This document shows, piece by piece, positions 32,501 through 45,060 of a stretch of 64,000 nucleotides of DNA; position 1 is the first letter of the stretch, and every line of letters begins with the position of its first letter. The notes beneath the pieces were generated by a model, which saw nothing but the letters and a program-made list of their open reading frames with translations, was not told the origin of the DNA and searched no databases. The DNA lies in the NCBI RefSeq assembly GCF_048544455.1, contig NC_133537.1, forward strand, positions 312,934,238-312,998,237, written 5' to 3'. A program made the position numbers and the translations under genes. This DNA is from Silene latifolia. Taxonomy: Eukaryota > Streptophyta > Magnoliopsida > Caryophyllales > Caryophyllaceae.

Positions 32501-35259
32501 TTGTTGATGGGGTTGAAGAAGAGTTTGTCGAGTAATCAAATGAATAGGGGGTTCACATGGTTTTTTATAAAGTCAAAGTTGACCTTGCTCCTCCCTTTAC
32601 TTGAAATCGCTCTATTTGACTTGTTTTAACCCGTCTTTTCCGACTCGGATACCTTCATGATTTTCCGTCTTTATCACGAGCTAATGCCTAAAAATTATAT
32701 TAATAATGTCGGAGTTGTGATGGTGGTGAGCAGAATCTGGAAATGGGGAAGAAGGAAGAAGTTTGGTTATAAAAAGGAGGCGAGTGGTAACCTAATGTAA
32801 CCGGTCAAAAAATTGGGTAAGTTTGTTCTGGGAAGAAAGAGGGATAAGATGGATTTAATTAGAATTACCGATAGGATGGAGTGTTATTTGCAGGGCACCC
32901 ATATGATGGATTTAATTGGAATTACCGGAGTGTTATTTGCAGGACACTCATAGGATGGATTATTCCCATGAAATAATCCATTGCTTAATTGCTATCAACT
33001 TACGAATTAATTTATACTGCTAATTAATTGTTTGCCTTTTTTATTATTTGTGAAAGGTATTTGAATCAAAGATTAACAAATACGGAGTTATTGTGATCGT
33101 AGCGACTAGCGAGTATTTTACAATTAAGTTTTGATACTACAGATTTTAAATCTGCTTCTATAGTTTACCATCTTTTAAATGTAGAAATAACATCCGATTT
33201 GGCATAAATAGGTAGACATGACCTAAGCCCGTCAGTGTCACCTGATGGCAAGAAGGTGGCTATGGCCTCATTCCAAAGAAAGGGTGGCTGGGAAGGCGAG
33301 ATCGAAGACCTACGAACTGACATTTTTGTGATGAACGTCGACAAACCCAGCAACCGTAAGCTAGTGGTTGAAAATGGGGGCTGGCCTACATGGGCCACTA
33401 ACGACGTTCTCTTCTTCCATCGTAACACCAACACTCCCAATGACAAGGATACCAGTTGGGCTGTTTTTCGATTGGACATGCGAACAAGCCCACCTACTGA
33501 GACCCAGGTCACTCCCAAGGAGATCAATGCCATTACTCCTGCTGCTGTTAATGAAACAACAGTTGCTGTTGCAACAATCCGATCCAAATATAATATCAAC
33601 AACCCCGAAAAGGAGCGTGAGATCAATCAGTATCGACACATCGAAATCTTTAGCTTAAGTGGAGAGCCTGTCATTAAGGTCACTGAGATGGTAAGGCCTA
33701 GAGCTGATCATTTCAACCCCTTTATTGTCGTTGACAAAGAGAGAGGAATGCGCATTGGTTACCATCGCTGTAACACAGACGACCCTGAAGCGGTAAGTAA
33801 TGCATATTTTTTTTGTTTTTCTTTAATTTTCATGAGATTTCCTTATAATATATATGAGTGGTTGAAATTTGTAGAATTAAGATTTTATTGGATTGTGAGT
33901 TGTGACAGTATCGGGTGATCGGTAGACAGTTCGACCAATTTCAATCTCCCGACACAGAGAAAGTAGGACTTATAAGGGTGTCAGGTGTGTTCCCAACGTT
34001 TTCACCCGATGGAACCAAGCTTGCGTTTGTTGACAATGAGTTCAAAGCTCTGTGGGTTGCCGATAAAAGCGGCTTATTTATTGCTTACGAGGTACGCATG
34101 TACTGTGTTGTACATTGCTTTGCTTCATCATTATTGACCACATTCACATTATTAGTTAGAGTCGACATTGCTTTGCTTCATCACAATTCACACGGTATAT
34201 GTTTGGTTTTGATGGGGGCGTACAGACAAGTGGTGCAAACAGCATATTCTCGCCCGTATGGAACAGCAACAAAGATATCGACACCCTCTATTTTTGCTTG
34301 GGACCTTCTTTCCAAGCAAATACAACTGTAAACATCGGAATGATCCCAAATGTGAGCGAGCGGGAAATGGGACACCAGCTCTTGACTGATGGTTATAATA
34401 ATGCCTTCCCCTTTACCAGCCCTGACGGTATCTTTCTCTTTCGAAATTACAAACTTGTTATGTTAATTGATTATTATTAATTACACGCATAGAGGGGTAC
34501 GTAATCAATCAAAACCGTATTTTAACAGGAACAAAAGTTGTATACCGATCAACGAGAGGTCACGATGAAGATGAAAAGAAAATGTACAAGAATCTATTCA
34601 TAATGGATGCAGAATATGGAGATTCGGATGAACCCATGCAATTAACAAAAGGGAAATGCATCGACACACATTGCCAATGGTCACCCAACGGAGATTGGAT
34701 AGCATTTGCATCCAACCGTGGTAACCCGACTGCCCAAGCGCCTCCAGGACTACCCGATCCTGGATTCTTTGGTATCTATCTTACCAAGGCTGACGACCCA
34801 AATTTCGAGCCCATTAAGGTGATCGATAGTGGGTTTAAGCGCGCGAGGGAACTATTTCCGGGGCACTGTGTTCACCCATGTTTTAGCCCAGATGGCAAGA
34901 GCCTAATTTTTTCAGCTGATTTAGCTGCGGTGTCGGTGGACCCCATATCATTACCTCTGTTTGTTCACTCTGTACGACCTTACGGGGATATCTTTATGGT
35001 CGACCTTAAAATGGACGATATAAATAAGAATAAGGAGATGGACAAGTACACACGAATAACCCATAGTCGATATGAAAATTCAACTGCTACTTGGACCATG
35101 TTTAAGACGACGGATCCCTACGCCAAATGGAACCTATTGATTGCTGGACATTCCAAGACTACCAATTTTACCCCAGCTTGTCCTTATATGCATGCTAGTG
35201 GAGCCGAAAGCATTCATATGACCGGTCACCTTACCTTTGGAGGTAAGCGATGTTGTTGA
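29550..35259 (+). CDS. TolB/DPP6-N-type beta-propeller protein, 5 exons, 734 aa
   Basis: Exons: 29550-30057, 33212-33792, 33909-34091, 34226-34427, 34529-35259; all introns are GT-AG and the phases join without a break. The protein starts MGEERGTIAFFATYRPPVPL and ends in a stop after GGKRCC. PD40/WD40-like blade motifs are visible as SPDG or SPNG turns near residues 179-182, 395-398, 543-546 and 611-614. It matches the plant family related to the N-terminal propeller of dipeptidyl peptidase IV/DPP6, whose members are about 700 aa and lack the peptidase domain. No catalytic triad, signal peptide or membrane helix is evident. The molecular role is not known to me. Intron 1 is 3.15 kb and contains repeats. 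Exon boundaries are my prediction. Confidence 0.88.
31210..31690. repeat. Tandemly duplicated dispersed repeat in intron 1
   Basis: Two diverged copies share ACCCAATTAAATATCGT-like sequence, 'cacttacataaa' and 'gggtcatcaagt'. It resembles the hAT-derived MITEs common in plants, but termini and target duplication are unclear. Confidence 0.5.
31823..32963. mobile_element. Probable MULE-like element with long inverted ends, in intron 1
   Basis: The left end starts ATAATCCATTCTATGAGTG and continues with CTGCAAATAACACTC and TAATTCCAATTAAAT. The right end is the reverse complement of the same series, with part duplicated in tandem. The arms are about 100 bp. Possible 9-bp flanks CCACGAACT and CCATGAAAT agree at 7 of 9 positions, with a 2-bp offset at the right end. 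No transposase is visible; the interior could be captured sequence. Confidence 0.55.
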
Positions 35260-35795
35260 TTGCTTTCTATTGAATATGGCCAAGTTTCAAATATTTCGTC
35301 GAATCAAAGTGGGGACTTAGGACAAAATTATCATGTGATGAAATTTAGCCATCTTTTTTATTTTCTCGTTGGTGCCAGATCTTCCAAGCATGTTTATTTT
35401 GTGTACTTTATGTATTTGGTTTCTAGTAATGTATTGGAGTAACAACCTATGTATGTAGTATGTACCTGGGAGATGTCCTATGAAATAAAGACTATTTTCG
35501 TTGTGAAAATCGACTTCTTTTTTCCTGAGAAATTCTAATGGTTTATATCCAAGCAAGTTTATGATTGTTACGATTATTTGTCAAGTTATACTGCAGCATA
35601 AATAATCGAATAAAACAGCAAGAGGAAAGTTTCGTTTCTAGCTTCACCCTCGGGATTGTGACAAGAAAATTACTCCGCCATATGAAAGTTAAAACTTTGT
35701 ATTAATCCACTAATTCAATGTTTTTGTAATTACAGTGTCTAAGGAGCAAAAAATATAAACAAAATTGCTACAGTAAAGTCCTTAAAAAGTGTGTA
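35260..35795. other. Spacer between the two convergent genes
   Basis: This holds the 3' untranslated regions of both convergent genes. For the plus-strand gene AATAAAG near 35484 is a candidate polyadenylation signal. The two stop codons are separated by about 540 bp. No other gene is visible. Confidence 0.6.
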
Positions 35796-38700
35796 TCAGA
35801 ATCTGAAGGTTGGCTCAACATCCATAGCCCATATAAACTTGGCCATATAAGTTTTGCTGAATATCTGCATTTAACATTCAAGTCAAAGTTATTGTACCTC
35901 GTACACAAATAGGATTATACCTTTAGTTGTGATTTATTATTATTGTCATTTTCATTACAGATCCTTCAAAGTTCGTGTACATCAAAATTCCCCTTATCGA
36001 TATGATAGGCGGCCATATTTACTAGACTTTGAGGCTTTAGGAGGATGGTACAGTTGTTATATACTCCGTATAACATAAAGATCATGCAGACACTTATTAT
36101 TTGATGATAGACAAATGATTTAAGTTACCTTTTCAATAGGAACTTCATTCCTTTTGCACCAGGATACTGTGATTCGAGGGTCAAGATAATTTGTTTTCGA
36201 AGTATTCAATGCAATAGTTTTCAGATCCTCTTTCGACTCCATTTCCATTTCCATACGTCGTATCTTCTCTTTTTGTTTCACAATCTTGTTTTCGAGTCTG
36301 TGCATACAATTGGTTAATGAAAATCTTTGTTAGCAACACCAACAAACTTTATCACAAAGATAGATTTCAAATCAAAGGCCAAAGGCTACAAGTTGATAAT
36401 TACGCTTCTGTGGAGAACTTCCTCTTCTTTATGGATTGTTTCCCTATGTTTGCCTGATCCAAATCCTTCTGCAGCTCCCTTAGCGCAGTCTGTATCAATT
36501 TTGTCGATATATCAAATTCCAAGAAGAACGAAATTCCGTTTATGTAAAAAATTGTATGTTACGTCGACTTACCTTGAGCTGCCTTATCTTCTCAGTCGTC
36601 TTTTCCATTGACGTGTTATGGGACTTGGGTATACTACGCTGGTGATTACAAAGAATGGCAACCTGCAGAATTGCTAATGTCCATTAGGATTTGTTCAATG
36701 ACAGGCACAAGACTGATATTTAAAGCTTCGAGGAAAATATTCTCAAAACAAAGTCGTTTTTTTTGTATGAAACAGAGTTCCAGAAGCACTTTCCTTTGAT
36801 TATTACATGCTCAAAATTGGTATGGATAAAGGGAGAAGAGGGAAAATTGTAAATTACAGAAGAATTCGGAAGGATTGGATTACAGAAGAAAGGAAAACTG
36901 AAGAAAGGAAAGATAAGTTTCTTTAGTTGGGAAGGATTGGATTACAGAAGAAAGGAAAACCGAACAAGCCTTAATTTAATGAGTCTAATAATACCTGTTT
37001 ATTCGCGTTCTTGTATATTTCAAGCTTCTGTTTCACATCATCGCTGTCAACTTCCTCCCACAACTTTCATAAGATAAATAAAATTAGATGCTGATAAATA
37101 AATACTCGCCGTATCTTTAAACCAGAAAATAATCAAACAATCAGCGGAGGCAGAGGTGATTAAGAGGATGACTTACCAAATTATTGAGCGTCATTGAAGC
37201 ATGATAAGTGCGAAAGACTTTGGCTGTGAGGTCAGGCATGAAAGTCTTCAAATGCGTATTCAGTTTATGTGTATCTAGCTTATCAAACAGTTGATCTTGA
37301 GGTTGTTTCCCTGATACGAGATTGCTATTATTTAGCCAATCTTCCAAGTTTTGAAGAAAAGAATATCGGATATGAAAGTTAAACTAGCATGTACCTTTCC
37401 GCAACTGTTCAATAGCCTTGAACACGAGGGGTTCAGTTTCGAACTTTTGGTAGAACCTAATCGAATCTTTACCAAGGAAGTCGAACTGCGATAAGAACAG
37501 AAATATGTCATTCCATTCCACACCTGACTGGTTATTGCTACCAGAACATGTGAATAAAAGGGTTTCGGGTTTCCAATGTTACACATCCTTATACCTCCAA
37601 TATGTTAGGTGGTATCTGTTTCACATTCTCTACTTTCAGTGTACAGCAGCCAAGGGTATCCGCCTCATCATCATCCTGAAAAGTAGACAAGCCATAAATA
37701 CCGCAGTGACTTGAAGAAGAACTCGATATATGAGAGATTTATCGACACTTAAAATACATCATCAATACCTTTTCATTACCAGCTCTAAGAGCCAGTTTAT
37801 CAATAAAATAGGTTGCTACAGCAGTTTGCTTGATAGTCACATCTTTGCTTTTGAAATCTTTTGTGTAGGATTTCCTGATTTTGTTTATATGATTCTGCAT
37901 TGATAAAATGCCCGTTAGTATAACACATTCTGCGGGAACACATGTATAAATGTATAAGCGCGTCTGGACCTTCAACTCCCGAGCTTTCTGATATTTCTCC
38001 ATGTCATTCTTTCCCTTCAAGCGGCTGCTGGCTGCCAAAAACACGTATTTGCACTGATTTGGTTTCACAGGATCATCCCACCGAGCTAACCATGTTACAG
38101 TGTCGTCATGGATTACTTCTTTCCACCTGTTGAAGACTCCAAATGAGTCACACTTGGATTGTCGCTTAAGGACTATATTGGACTTGGTTAGAATAAAGTA
38201 TCTAACACGAGTTGACGAGTCAAGTCTCAAAGTGTCAAGTTCGTGTTCGAGGTCAAGCTAATAGTATATAAGGTAAGTATAAAGAAGTAGTCCATAGATC
38301 AGAAAATATTAACCTTTCACCAGGAATAGGACACTCTGGAATCGGAGCATCCTTCCCAATGTTTATGGTAATGTCGCTTGGTAAGATGCGCTTCTTCAGT
38401 TTCCCTGTCTGTATTCACGATATGCAACAAACCAACGTAATGAGAGACTGATCAGATCAGCTTAAGGATGCAATTCACCCTGTTTCTTAACACTTAACTA
38501 CATTAATGAAGTCTCATTTTGAAGAATCTGACATAGGTGCCCGTCCAACTGTGCCAGATGTATAACAAATGATTCAGCGATTATACCTTTGGGCAGTCAC
38601 CGCGACCTTTAAACAGATCTGGTTGCTCAACTCTGAAGTTACCAACCTACAAGCACCATTAAACCCTTATAAAAAATGAATTCACTTGTAACCCTCATAT

Positions 38701-39859
38701 TATGGTGAACTGCTAAGAGCCAACATCAAGAAACAGTCAAAGAACAAAAGGACTTCACTTATACCTGTTCTCTTACTCCGTCAACAACAGCCCACTTATA
38801 TTTCTCTATATTCGCCGATTTTTGCTTGTCTAAAGCAGCCTTTTCCTGGAAAACAATATTTACATATTCAAAACTCATCAAGGAGATAGAATATGAAAAT
38901 TCTTACATTGTTAACTATGTAAGACACGAAAACTAACCTCTTTACTCATGTTTTTCCTCTCTTCCTTGGCATTAATAGCGACTTGAGTTAACCATTCGTG
39001 TATCGGCTTGAAATCACATCTCTCAAATTCCTTAATTACATGTTTCTCTCCAAGAATTTTCCTCCAATCATTAAAGAAATTTCTATTGAACACCGGATTC
39101 CTTGCATGATCCGTCTCCAGCTTGCTGGCATACATTGATGCAACCTACAATCAAATCAAAACATGTTAATCCAAACAAACAACCAAATTATACCTCAAAT
39201 CCAACCATGTTTCTAACCAAAAATCGTTCCAATTTTCGACACACCTCTTCTTGTTCAGGTGTGAGATCAACAGGCTGCCCATCATACAACATCTTTACCC
39301 CATGTGGAACATAAGGAGGTGGGAACAAAACACCATTATGTTCCAAACTACTCCATTCCTTCCCTTTCCATTTATCAGGCGGCGTTTTCATAGACACTGC
39401 ATATTGCGAGTTCTTCGTTTTCTTTGAACTGTCCTTCGTAATCTTCAATTTTTTAGCACGACTCTGACGAGAACACCCCTCAGGAGCAGCCCTTTTCTTG
39501 GTCTTTTTGCCTTCATCCAAGGGCATTATCCTTGGCGCGTCAACAGATTTTTGCCCAACCCTTAACGATAAAGGCGCCTCGTCGTCTGAAGAATTGGTCT
39601 CAGACTTGGAGGAATATAACGTTGAATTTAAGGGCGTTCTTACCCTTAAAGACAAGGGCTTTTCATCGTCGTCTGAGTCTAATACATCTCCAAGACGCTC
39701 ACCCGAGCTTGCTTTCGAAACCCGGTTGGGGCGCAATAACCTCGATGACAAGGGCTTCTCATCATCGTCCGAATCACATGCATTGTTGTTGTTGTTGTTG
39801 TTGTTGTTTGAAACATTGGTTTCAACAACTTTAGGAGACAAATTAACTTCAACTGCCAT
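35796..39859 (-). CDS. TOP1: DNA topoisomerase I (type IB), 15 exons, 709 aa
   Basis: Type IB topoisomerase relaxes supercoils through a 3'-phosphotyrosine nick in the nucleus. Exons from the start: 39859-39245, 39144-38938, 38845-38765, 38646-38587, 38408-38314, 38126-37970, 37894-37769, 37675-37595, 37485-37395, 37310-37177, 37063-36995, 36662-36573, 36489-36404, 36297-36129, 35864-35796. All phases join and the sum is 710 codons with the stop. The catalytic set is complete: Arg442 (LALRAGNEK), Lys480 (LGKDS), Arg538 (FRTYHAS), His579 (CNHQR), Tyr668 (NYLDPRI). The N-terminus has a poly-Asn run, three [13 protein letters not shown] repeats and a Lys-rich likely nuclear signal; it is shorter than I would expect for plant TOP1. 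A coiled linker precedes the Tyr domain. It looks functional. Exon boundaries are predicted. Confidence 0.93.
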
Positions 39860-39917
39860 CTTCGTGTTAATTAAGACTAATAATATACGAGTTCTTGAAA
39901 GGTTATATTCCTCACGA

Positions 39918-39925
39918 TATTTATA
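39918..39925 (-). promoter_or_regulatory. Candidate TATA box of the topoisomerase gene
   Basis: The minus strand reads CCGTATAAATATCG about 60 bp upstream of the start codon at 39859. Position and sequence fit a plant core promoter; not otherwise tested. Confidence 0.55.
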
Positions 39926-40790
39926 CGGAGTATTTTTTTTGGTATTTTTTTTTTTTTTTGGTTCACAACGGATATAGGAATTAAGAATCAGGTGAAAAAT
40001 AGTGAAATTTCCCTAAAAAGTTCAAGTACTTCTGCGGTTCTGCGTCTCCAATGGATCAATTCTCAGGAGGAGATTGTTTTTTATTTTCATTTTTATTTTG
40101 AGTTTTTAAATCGTTGAATAAGATAAACGATTATCTAAGAAGAAATTTATCTAATTTCATTAGGTTAATCTTTGTATATGGATGCTTGACTAATGCATAG
40201 AGGGTAGGGGTGGAAATCGGAAAGATCGGGTACGGCTGTACGGGGTAGAATTTTAGCGGATGGTGGGACAGGTACTGGTACAAAAATTCCACCTATTATG
40301 GATGGTGGGGCGGGGTGGATTTTACGCCATACCCACCTAATACCCGCCTACCGACCAATTATTACAAAAATATATATTATTATGACTTTTTATTATGGTT
40401 TTAATTAGCATTTATTGACAATTTTAAATTACAAATAAAAAGAAAATTTGCGGAAATTGTGCCTCTCATCCCATCTCAATAACGATGTTCAAAGTCATCA
40501 AAGAAAAATCCTACCAAATGTCTTATGGCTCACTTCATTGATTCAGATTCAGACAATGAGGTAAATGATCTCAAGAAAGAAAATCTGTGGAAATTATGCC
40601 TCTCATCCCATTAACATGTTTAATCAATTATTATAATGCTTATTTGATGAGTCAATTTATGACATGAACGATGATGAATACCGCGATTTCAGGGGCTGTT
40701 TTAGATATAAAATTTGGTCCTTTTATTTGTCTTAAACATAAGTTAATTGTTTATGAAATAATCAATTGATTTGCTTGTTTATTTTCTTTG
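39926..40790. other. Upstream region of the topoisomerase gene, no other gene
   Basis: Contains poly-T runs at 39930-39960. At 40207-40360 there is a GC-rich patch (GGTAGGGGTGGAAATCGG ... ACCCGCCTACC) resembling a hAT-type MITE end. No coding domain is visible. Confidence 0.5.
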
Positions 40791-41039
40791 TTTCTAATAG
40801 CATGTTTTAAATTATCACATGTCACTTGTGTGAGACCTGACTTGACCTAGATTAGGCCTTGCAATATCCTCCTCATTTAGATCGTGTATGGCCCCTTGAA
40901 ATTCATGCCAGAGCGATGTTGTTTCGGCCGTGTTTGGTCGTGTGTGTCGAATCTGCATTGTTTGTTTGATTGTTGGTTTTTATTGTAAGTTGTTGTAATC
41001 TAACCACTAATGTTTGTTAGTCTATCTTATGCTAAAAAG

Positions 41040-41441
41040 TAAGAATATCTCTTTCCTTTCTCTTAATGTTTGTTTTGCTAGAATAGCTAATGAATCTCAC
41101 ATGTTAAAACAACTTTGACAAAGTAGTTTAATTGCATTAAATTGACATAGAAACCATGTCACATGTTAGGGTTTAAAACTATGTTTGCATTTCATAATTG
41201 AGATAGCTATGACATTTATTCACGACCATCATTTATTGGAGTAAAGGCCGCTATTGTAAAGAACGGGGTTAGGTGTCCTTATGGGCTTCCTAACGCGTAC
41301 CATCACCACGAGCTCAATGTCACTGGTTGGCAGATCCGTTTGAAAGCCTTTGTATGGTTTCCAAGTCTTCCTAAGATTTGGTGGCGATTCTAATGAACCA
41401 CGTGCAAGATCCGCGCAAATGTCAGTTGAGTGATGTCCACA
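41040..41441 (+). mobile_element. Diverged LTR fragment of the Ogre/Retand-like family, opposite orientation
   Basis: On the plus strand it parallels the minus-strand sequence of the LTRs at 41792-45060 and 56287-59538. Shared blocks, in order, are the AACTTTGACAAAGT region, the TATGTTTGCAT/ATAGCTATGAC region, the GGTGTCCTTATGGGCTTCC segment and TTGGTGGCGATTC, ending near TGTCCACA. It is much more diverged than those LTRs are from each other, so it is an older, truncated copy. Confidence 0.65.
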
Positions 41442-41482
41442 ACTCCACAACCACAACATCCCGTCTCATCACTACTCACGGG

Positions 41483-41791
41483 TAGGGATGTCAATGGATC
41501 GGGTTCGGGTCGGATAAAGCCTCATCCGTCATCCATCCGTCCCTTTAAAATCTCATCCAACCCGTCCGTCATCCATCCATCCATCATCCATGGATGAAAC
41601 GGGTGGATCGGGTGATAAACGGGTGTTATGTATTTATATGTTTCAACTTAAAAAAAAATTATAATTTTTTATTTTATACAAAAATAATGTTAGATAATTA
41701 TTTTAGTTTAACTTCATAATGGGTAGTTTCACAAAATATATATTTTGAGAGTAGAAATATTTGAATATTTTATACCTTAATAATGTATTAT
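41483..41791. mobile_element. hAT-like MITE, left part
   Basis: It begins TAGGGATGTCAATGG directly after CTCACGGG (41475-41482). Its right part (59544-59736) ends in TTGACATCCCTA followed by the same CTCACGGG (59737-59744), a perfect 8-bp duplication with inverted termini, as expected for hAT elements. The total without the inserted retrotransposon is about 502 bp. The interior is rich in 'catccatcatcc' repeats. Non-coding. Confidence 0.87.
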
Positions 41792-44700
41792 TGTGGACAA
41801 GGCCCTCGGGAACTGCGTCCGCGGGATCCACACTAGGCATAATCGACTCGAGGTTCTTTCGAATCGAATTAAGACCAATTAGAGTCGCCACCAAGTTTTT
41901 TGGGAACTTGGAACCGTTCAAGTCAACTTTACACCTTTCATCGAAAAGCATAAAGCCAATCGACTACGAGTGATTAAAGATAAAGACTTGTACCCTATAT
42001 CACTCGATTTGAATGACTCTCGAAATCCAATGGTATTTAGACGGATCCGCAAACCATAGATCTTGAGTAAGGGGTGAGGGTACGTGTTGGGAAGCCCATA
42101 AGGACACCCAACCCCGCCCGTCAATAACGGCCTCTACTAAGTCAAGTGTCGGATTTCAAACAAGGTCATAGCTACGTACGATGTATGATATGCAAACGTT
42201 GTTTTAACCCTATCATGTGACAACAATTTCTATGTCGTTTTAGATGCAACTAAGCTAACTTTGTCAAAGTTGTAATTTAGCATGTGGGTTGATTGATCTA
42301 GCAACATACAAAACAAAGCGAACAAGGCTTAAGGGGGAATGGGGGAGCCGTTGGGATCTACCTATTACAAACCAGGCATTCCATGCCGACACAACAACAA
42401 ATTAAAGATACAACTCGATCTAAATACAAAGCTATACACACGACGCAATACACGGCCGTTTGGTCTAGAAAACCGTGCACAAGAGGGGTGACTCACGGCC
42501 TACATGACACACGGCCTTGGGTCACTCCTCGTGATGTGTGCTTTCGCTTAATCCCATCGAATTAGACATAGGGCTACGCACCAAAGCATGCATTAGCATA
42601 AACCGGGCCATGTTGCTTTAAACAACATGCGGTTTACTACGCTCCTACAAGCATTGGGGAACAACCGTCTAACCAAATAAGACTAAGGTTTTTTTGAAGA
42701 GGTTTTGACCCGTAAAAAAGAAAACTAACTCGAAAGATTACAACTCGATAGACAAACTATAAATTATAAGCTACAAAACAACAAAGAACAAATGATAAAC
42801 AAGGAAAGAGAAACGAAATAAGAAAGACAAAACACACGGCCAACTCACGGCCCAAACCAACGGCCACCCTCACGGCCAAGACAAGGCCAACCTAGTTCCT
42901 AAGTTAGGTTCATTAGTTAGATCGAATGATTGCAAAACGGATTAGAAAACGAGTTAGAAAACAAGTTATAAAACAAGTTATAAAACAAGTTGATCGATTG
43001 AGAAAAAAAGCGCGAGTGTGTTATTCTACACGGCCTAAAGGGTCCAATTAGGTCAGATATCATAAGATTAATGCTTACTCGTCGAGTGTTAATAGGAAGG
43101 TGCTAATCACGCACTCCTATTCTAGCGAGAAATCAAGTGATGAGAAAGATGCGTTCAATTATTTACAGAATTGTTAGTTGATTTTTAAAGCTATGTCGAT
43201 GTACCCTAATGTGTCTAATTAGGTTATTAAATTAATTTAATGTCATCTAAATACGTCATAGGTTAACAATCAGAGGTTAAACTAACATACAACGGGTCCT
43301 AGGGTATGTCGAATTGGCCGAAACAACAAGGGGGTCAAAAGCGAAGAGCGAAGTTAGAGACTCGTTTTATTTATGCCCTACCTTGAACACGAGGATATGT
43401 AAATGAGACGGGGGTGTACGACCGACTGATGTAGCGGTTTCTTTTCCCATCTCAAGTCAACGCGGGTGTTCATGGTGGTACTTTAACTCATACTCGGACT
43501 AACTAGTTTCATAGTTAATTTAAAACAATCGATAAACAAACGAAAAAACAAACAAAAACAAGACAATAAAAAACGAGCATAAAACAAACGAAACAAAAGG
43601 GAGAAGAGGAGGATTTGATGCACCCTCAACCTACATGTATCGTTGACACCGTCTTGGGTCGTAATCGATGGTAGATTTTATCTCGAGAGGCCGTCGTCGA
43701 CGAAGAATAAAGCAAACACGCGTTTTGGAAACTTTCGGGACAGCGATTTTCAAACAGTGATATCTCCCTCGTTTCACGACGAAAATTCGATTTAAAAGAT
43801 GTTTTGAAAACTAGAAAGAGAGGAGAACAGGGATCTTAAAGCAACCCCTGCTCGTTTTGGGTTATTGGGCACGAAAAACGAGCACAAACAGAACTGAACA
43901 GACAAGAATAAACCGCGAAAACAGAGTGTTATTTCACTCTGTTTTTCGAGGGATTTCGTGTACTCTCAAGGGCAATTTGGCTCGTAAATCTTTGTCTAAT
44001 GTGTAGATGGATGTTATGTGGTTAATTAGGAACAAGAAACTCGAGTTTTTATGAAGGTTTGATGGAGGAACGAAAGGGTTTTCGAAGAGGACACACAAAC
44101 AGTTCAGTTTGTGTGTCGGTTTTGTTTAGGGTTTTTGAAGGATGTTTAGGGTTTGTTTCTGAGGTTTAAAGCTTGTGGGTGATGGTTGGATGTATGGAGA
44201 ACTTAGAGGAATGAATGTATGGTGAAGGGGTGGTATTTATAAGGAGTTAAAATAGGTTAAAAGAGAGGGAGGGGCAATCGGGCTTCATCCCGTATGGCTG
44301 CTGTCCAGCCGTTTTTGTGAGGGTTTGAGGGGGGTTTTCTTGGTGATTAAGCTAGGATAATATGGGTAGGATACTAGGGTATGGGTTAGGGTTAATGGGT
44401 ATGGGTCTTGGTAGTGTTTGGAGCGGGTTTGGGCTCGGGAATGAGCTGCCAAAACAGGGGCCGCTTTCGGTTTAGTGCGGGCTGTTTGGGGCTGTTTTGG
44501 ACGAGAATTTGGGCCGTGGTTAGGGGGTTCGAACAAGGGTGGATGGGTATAAGCTTGGGTTGGTTAATGTACTCGAGATTCGTGCCAATTCGTAAAGAAA
44601 ACGGGCTCAAAAACCGAGCTAAAATCGAGCTCAAAAACAAGTGTTCAAAACGAGTTCTTTTCGATTTTCAAATCGATTTTTCAAATCAATTAACCCATTA

Positions 44701-45060
44701 AAATAAATGACTTTTCAAATCAAATATACTCATAAAATGATTTTTCAAATCAAATATTTATTTTATTTCCAATAAAATAAACTTGGGAAAATAAATTCAA
44801 AATAAAATAAAATAAATTAAATTTACCTAAAAAACCATAATTCAAATATCATTTAAATTAATGAAATGAACTCACTTAAAAAAACATTAATTTAAATATC
44901 ATTTAAATTAAAAAATACTTCATCGACGACGCCCATTCTACCTCGTAAAACGAGCTCCAAATAATGACAATGACAACTAAAGAATACATGTGTCCTATCA
45001 TCATCGGGTGTTTGTCGGGTTCTCTATAAATTCCAATATCGACGGATACGGGTATCTACA
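41792..45060 (-). mobile_element. 3' LTR of the Ogre/Retand-like element (3269 bp)
   Basis: Nearly identical to 56287-59538; by eye about 20 substitutions and about seven small indels, including a 17-bp copy-number difference in an 'aagttataaaac' run. On the minus strand the LTR starts TGTAGATACCC at 45060 and ends CTTGTCCACA at 41792. The purine-rich AGTGGGGGCTC precedes it at about 45071-45061. Confidence 0.93.

Larger units (their letters stand above)
30058..33211 (+). other. Large intron 1 of the beta-propeller gene, repeat-filled
   Basis: Donor GGCAATG|GTATGA and acceptor ATAAATAG|GT give a continuous reading frame (junction codon GGT). The intron contains a block with two diverged ~200-bp copies of a 'cataaacgggtcatcaag' repeat (about 31210-31690) and a probable MULE-like element (31823-32963). 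The other introns of the gene are short (about 100-135 bp). Confidence 0.8.

Noticed and set aside
33165..33639. Minus-strand frames of 153 and 92 codons
   Set aside because: Antisense shadows of exon 2 of the beta-propeller gene, which has clear blade motifs on the plus strand.
40207..40360. hAT-like MITE near the topoisomerase promoter
   Set aside because: Only one end-like sequence is seen; no matching inverted end or 8-bp duplication could be found.
41703..42565. Short frames in the LTR (repeated at 56237-57060)
   Set aside because: Present in both LTR copies, no known domain, and the first crosses the LTR boundary; best explained as chance frames in a young duplicated LTR.
44285..44701. 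Overlapping frames on both strands in the LTR
   Set aside because: They differ in frame between the two LTR copies because of small indels, so they are not maintained as coding.
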